From contig JAEDML010000063.1 in assembly GCA_016303035.1 (NCBI GenBank), positions 1-7,252 of the forward strand: a stretch of 7,252 bases of DNA, given 5' to 3'. This stretch comes from Clostridiaceae bacterium (GTDB lineage Bacteria; Bacillota; Clostridia; Oscillospirales; Acutalibacteraceae). The notes below the pieces were generated by a model. The model did no database searches and had not been told where the DNA came from. It worked only from the letters and a program-made list of their open reading frames with translations. Below, one piece after another: positions 5,025 to 7,252 of this stretch; the first letter of the stretch is position 1; each line of letters begins with the position of its first letter. A program made the translations under genes and the position numbers.

Positions 5025-5333
5025 TTACAAATCGTCTATTATATCAAAAATCTTCTGTGCGCTTTGAATGTCGCCCTTGCGCGCTTTAGCGTTTAGCGAC
5101 TTTAAAAGCGAAAATTTTTCGCAGTAGCGGCATTTTTCTTCAAGCAATGCAAGCTGCGCCTCCGCCCGCTTTATAGAATCCCTCACGCCCTGACGGGTAA
5201 TGCCCTCGTTTTCGGCAATCTCCGCAAGAGAAAGATCTTCGTTGTAATAAAGCTCGGTAAGCTCACGCTGCTTATCGCCGAGAAAGCTTCCGTAAACATC
5301 CAACAAAGCGGATACATATAGATTCTTAGCCAT
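5025..5333 (-). CDS. ylxM: YlxM family SRP-associated DNA-binding-like protein
   Basis: A 102-residue member of the YlxM/p13 (UPF0122) family, which resembles sigma factor region 4. In streptococci YlxM has been reported to bind SRP components and modulate Ffh activity. The helix-turn-helix is visible at about 32-58 (EDLSLAEIAENEGITRQGVRDSIKRAE), preceded by KQRELTELYYNE. A CRYC pair (Cys68, Cys71) is present. It is first in the operon, preceded by a strong promoter and a 5' hairpin, and its stop overlaps the ffh Shine-Dalgarno, an arrangement conserved across Firmicutes. The ATG has GAGG at 6 nt spacing. Confidence 0.95.
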   Translation of the reverse strand: MAKNLYVSALLDVYGSFLGDKQRELTELYYNEDLSLAEIAENEGITRQGVRDSIKRAEAQLALLEEKCRYCEKFSLLKSLNAKARKGDIQSAQKIFDIIDDL

Positions 5334-5344
5334 AAAATACCTCG

Positions 5345-5367
5345 CTGTAAAGATAAAAACTTTACAG
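5345..5367 (-). promoter_or_regulatory. 5'-terminal hairpin in the ylxM-ffh leader
   Basis: CTGTAAAG and CTTTACAG (5367-5360 and 5352-5345 on the minus strand) form a perfect 8-bp stem with a 7-nt AT loop. The stem begins at or within a base or two of the predicted transcription start and ends just before the GAGG ribosome binding site. Such terminal hairpins can protect mRNA from 5' decay or tune initiation. No T run follows, so it is not a terminator. Confidence 0.55.
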
Positions 5368-5372
5368 TCGCG

Positions 5373-5401
5373 ATTATAACATAAGCACGCTCATATGTCA
5401 A
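5373..5401 (-). promoter_or_regulatory. Consensus sigma-A promoter of the ylxM-ffh operon
   Basis: The minus strand has -35 TTGACA (5396-5401), exactly 17 bp of spacer and -10 TATAAT (5373-5378), all at consensus, with TGT directly before the -10 (extended). It is the strongest promoter in the window. The start is expected near 5366, about 33 nt before the ylxM ATG. Confidence 0.93.
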
Positions 5402-5414
5402 GCCTTTATTGCAC

Positions 5415-5466
5415 AAAAAATGCATTTTACCGCACGGCTTAACTTGCACGGTAAAATGCATTTTTT
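5415..5466. terminator. Bidirectional-type terminator after the catabolic operon
   Basis: A perfect 18-bp inverted repeat (5415-5432 and 5449-5466; arm CGGTAAAATGCATTTTTT) flanks a 16-nt centre. Each strand has six A residues before and six T residues after the GC-containing core, so it can terminate either direction. Its use here is for the minus-strand dehydrogenase gene, whose stop lies 4 nt away. It insulates the ylxM promoter just downstream. Confidence 0.9.
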
Positions 5467-5470
5467 CGAC

Positions 5471-6277
5471 CTATTTATACATATCGGCTTTGCGCTTTAA
5501 TTCGTTTAATATCTGCGGATAAAGCTGTGCGCTCATACCGCCGTCTACAATAAGCTCGGTACCCGTAACGTTTTTGGATTCATCACTTCCCAAATACCAA
5601 GCGGCGTTTGCTATATCCTCAAAATCCGAAATATCGCCGATAGGTGTTAGAGTTCCGTTGACAATCTGCTTTGAACCCATTTCAACCCATCTCGCCGTCT
5701 TAATTGTTCCCGGCAATACGACATTTGAGCGAATACCGTAGGGGCCCAAATCAATAGCAAATGCCTTGGACATTGCATTTATACCGCCCTTTGAAGCGCA
5801 GTATGCGCTGCGGTTGGGAATAGCGCGGTAGGCGGTGTTAGAGCCGAAAAACACGATTGCGCCCTTGTGATGTTTCTTCATACGAAGCGCCGCCTGGCGG
5901 ACAATTGTAAAATTCCATACAAGATTCGTTTCAAAAACGCGCTGAAATTCCTCCACGGGTACGCTGAAGAAATCCATACCCTTTACCGGGTCGGTGCCGA
6001 AGCCCATATCGGCGGAATTAAGCACCACGGTCTCAACAAATCGGTCAAGGCGGTCAATATCGTTAAAAATATCAATCACGCGCTGCTCGTCTCGTATGTC
6101 AAGGGCATAGCCCTTGGCAAATACACCGTGCCGGAAGGCTATCTTTTCCGCCGCATTAGTGGCCTTATCGACACTACGGCTTGTAATAAATATGTCATAG
6201 CCTTCCTTTGCAAAGCGCTCGGCTGTGGCAAAACCTGTTCCGACGGTGCCGCCGGTTATAAATAACGCTTTATTCAT
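5471..6277 (-). CDS. Short-chain dehydrogenase/reductase (SDR), NAD(P)-dependent
   Basis: A 268-residue classical SDR. The Rossmann nucleotide site TGGTVGTG is at 8-15, with Arg34 after the second strand (TSRS), which may favour NADP. LNSAD (86-90) replaces the usual NNAG. N118, S146 and Y159-CAS-K163 complete the catalytic tetrad, followed by PG (189-190) and the C-terminal IVDGG (243-247). The gluconate 5-dehydrogenase/3-oxoacyl-ACP reductase-like group fits, but the substrate cannot be read from sequence. Beside a GH16-like enzyme and an enolase-superfamily enzyme, a sugar or sugar-acid oxidation/reduction is the likeliest role. The ATG lies inside the GH16 stop region (8-bp overlap, ATGAATAA) with AAGGAA about 10 nt upstream, so translation is coupled. 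It is the last gene of the operon, before a strong terminator. Confidence 0.93.
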   Translation of the reverse strand: MNKALFITGGTVGTGFATAERFAKEGYDIFITSRSVDKATNAAEKIAFRHGVFAKGYALDIRDEQRVIDIFNDIDRLDRFVETVVLNSADMGFGTDPVKGMDFFSVPVEEFQRVFETNLVWNFTIVRQAALRMKKHHKGAIVFFGSNTAYRAIPNRSAYCASKGGINAMSKAFAIDLGPYGIRSNVVLPGTIKTARWVEMGSKQIVNGTLTPIGDISDFEDIANAAWYLGSDESKNVTGTELIVDGGMSAQLYPQILNELKRKADMYK

Positions 6278-7100
6278 TTATGCATACTTCCTTATCAAAC
6301 ACTCTTACATAATCAACTATAAATTGATCACCTATAGATTCAAATGCTTCCTTCGTAGGTTGATGATTTTTATATCTGTAACCTTTTACTTCTGTTGATA
6401 TTAGTATAAATTCAGGACGCTTAGAAATGTCGGTTGCAATATGTCCATCCTCTTTACCGTCAATATAAAAGGTGTATCCGTTCTCATCCCATAAAACACC
6501 GAATCTGTGAAAAACAGTTTGGTCAATATTTTTTATTCCGCCGATATGCAGGTTTTTGCAGTCAAGACCATAGCCGCCATCAAATATGTTGTGCGGGCTT
6601 ATTTCGCCCTTGTTGAAGCATTCCATAATATCAATTTCTGTTCCGCTTTCCGCAGGGTCAAGTGTTGAACCGATTATTGGGGATTGCAGCCAAAAGGCAC
6701 TCCACCAGCCGAATTTTTGTTGCAACTTGCACCTGCATTCATAATAACCATAGGCATGTGTAAATTTGTTTTCATATAATTTTCCAATATTCCATTGAAG
6801 ATGGTCCTCACCGAATTTCGTTGCCTCTACAGGTTCATCCATAAAGTTTCTACCTGTTTGAAGTTGCGCACTTACGGGTCTGCCGTCTTCCTCTATAAGA
6901 GTAAAAACAACATTACTGTTTCCGTCAAGCTCAACACCTTTTTCAACCCATGCCGGGTGCCTATTGCCCATCATAGAGGTACGATAATCCCATTTTGTTC
7001 TGTCAAGCTCTGTGCCGTCAAATTCATCTGCCCATGCAAGCTTCCATTCACCGTCCGGCAAATAACTGGGTTCGTGATTTAATACTTCAAATTTTTTCAT
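6270..7100 (-). CDS. Glycoside hydrolase family 16-like protein, no signal peptide
   Basis: A 276-residue concanavalin-like beta-sandwich hydrolase. The GH16 catalytic motif ExDxxE is intact as EIDIME (155-160): Glu155 nucleophile, Asp157, and Glu160 acid/base. Other family blocks are WADEFDG (23-29), YGYYECRCKL (117-126), WWSAFWL (132-138), VLWDENGYTFYIDG (202-215) and the terminal FIVDYVRVFD (260-269). Known GH16 enzymes cut beta-1,3/1,4-glucans, agarose, porphyran or carrageenan, usually outside the cell. The N-terminus MKKFEVLNHEPSYLPDGEW has no hydrophobic segment, so this one appears cytoplasmic and may act on imported oligosaccharides. AAGGAG overlaps the upstream stop codon. DNA is somewhat AT-richer than the SDR gene. 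The substrate is unknown. Confidence 0.88.
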   Translation of the reverse strand: MKKFEVLNHEPSYLPDGEWKLAWADEFDGTELDRTKWDYRTSMMGNRHPAWVEKGVELDGNSNVVFTLIEEDGRPVSAQLQTGRNFMDEPVEATKFGEDHLQWNIGKLYENKFTHAYGYYECRCKLQQKFGWWSAFWLQSPIIGSTLDPAESGTEIDIMECFNKGEISPHNIFDGGYGLDCKNLHIGGIKNIDQTVFHRFGVLWDENGYTFYIDGKEDGHIATDISKRPEFILISTEVKGYRYKNHQPTKEAFESIGDQFIVDYVRVFDKEVCINE

Positions 7101-7112
7101 TTCAATTTCTCC

Positions 7113-7252
7113 TTAAAAATAAAATTCAGTTTTTGCCGGTCTTATATCGGTAAGCGCGCCGGTATAGTGGCGAAGCGTGTGCGGCTTATACGGGTGCTTT
7201 AAGCACTCTTCCTCGTTTATTTCGATTCCGAGTCCCGGTTTGTCGGGAATGG
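7113..7252 (-). CDS. Enolase-superfamily (mandelate racemase/muconate lactonizing type) enzyme, C-terminal fragment
   Basis: The gene is cut by the right window edge; the last 45 residues and the TAA stop are visible. The fragment contains PDKPGLGIEINEEECLKHPY and ends HYTGALTDIRPAKTEFYF. The PGLGIEI-NEE block is typical of the C-terminus of mandelate racemase/muconate lactonizing family members, many of which are sugar-acid dehydratases; the catalytic residues lie outside the window. Its stop codon overlaps the Shine-Dalgarno of the GH16-like gene, so it is first-in-line or internal in the same operon. A sugar-acid dehydratase or cycloisomerase role is an inference from context. Confidence 0.75.
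   Translation of the reverse strand, partial: IPDKPGLGIEINEEECLKHPYKPHTLRHYTGALTDIRPAKTEFYF

Noticed and set aside
5183..5461. Minus-strand frame overlapping the ylxM 5' region
   Set aside because: It runs through the terminator, promoter and leader of ylxM and has no motif; ylxM in the other frame is clearly the real gene.

Overview
The window comes from a low-to-moderate GC Gram-positive bacterium, most likely a gut-type member of Clostridia (Oscillospiraceae/Acutalibacteraceae-like). The evidence is the ylxM-ffh ... rpsP-khpA-rimM-trmD gene order, strong AGGAGG-type ribosome binding sites, textbook sigma-A promoters (several with an extended -10 TGn), and an HPr whose N-terminal region (QNQVGLxARPATFFIQKAN) resembles HPr-like proteins of that group. 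The assignment rests on recalled similarity, not on a search. Every gene I accept lies on the minus strand, so the window reads biologically from right to left.

Right end (7252 to 5415): the tail of a carbohydrate-catabolic operon. It holds the C-terminal end of an enolase-superfamily (mandelate racemase/muconate lactonizing type) enzyme, a GH16-like glycoside hydrolase with no signal peptide, and a short-chain dehydrogenase whose start overlaps the GH16 stop. It is closed by a long 18-bp perfect inverted repeat ending in T6.

Centre (5401 to 986): the protein-targeting and translation cluster. A near-ideal promoter and a 5'-terminal hairpin lead ylxM and ffh (signal recognition particle), then an unexpected AT-rich SGNH/DUF4886-type hydrolase gene, then rpsP (ribosomal protein S16) and khpA (KH-domain RNA-binding protein). 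A clear intrinsic terminator follows khpA. A separate strong promoter then drives rimM and trmD (16S rRNA processing and tRNA m1G37 methylation), which overlap. The usual next gene, rplS (L19), is absent.

Left end (985 to 1): a single-gene unit encodes an HPr-family protein with Tyr instead of the phosphorylatable His at position 15 but with the regulatory Ser46 kept, so it looks like Crh rather than a working PTS phosphocarrier. It has its own promoter and terminator. Next is tRNA-Pro(GGG), also with its own strong promoter. A structured, repeat-rich region downstream of the tRNA contains heptamer TTACYTM arrays in opposite orientations and several copies of an AAGCCCCAAG-type arm. A terminator and a further strong promoter at the left edge fire out of the window.

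The most notable points are the His15-to-Tyr HPr, the hydrolase gene placed between ffh and rpsP, the terminator/promoter pair that splits the ribosomal operon, the inverted heptamer arrays behind the tRNA, and the apparently cytoplasmic GH16 enzyme in a sugar-acid-type operon.
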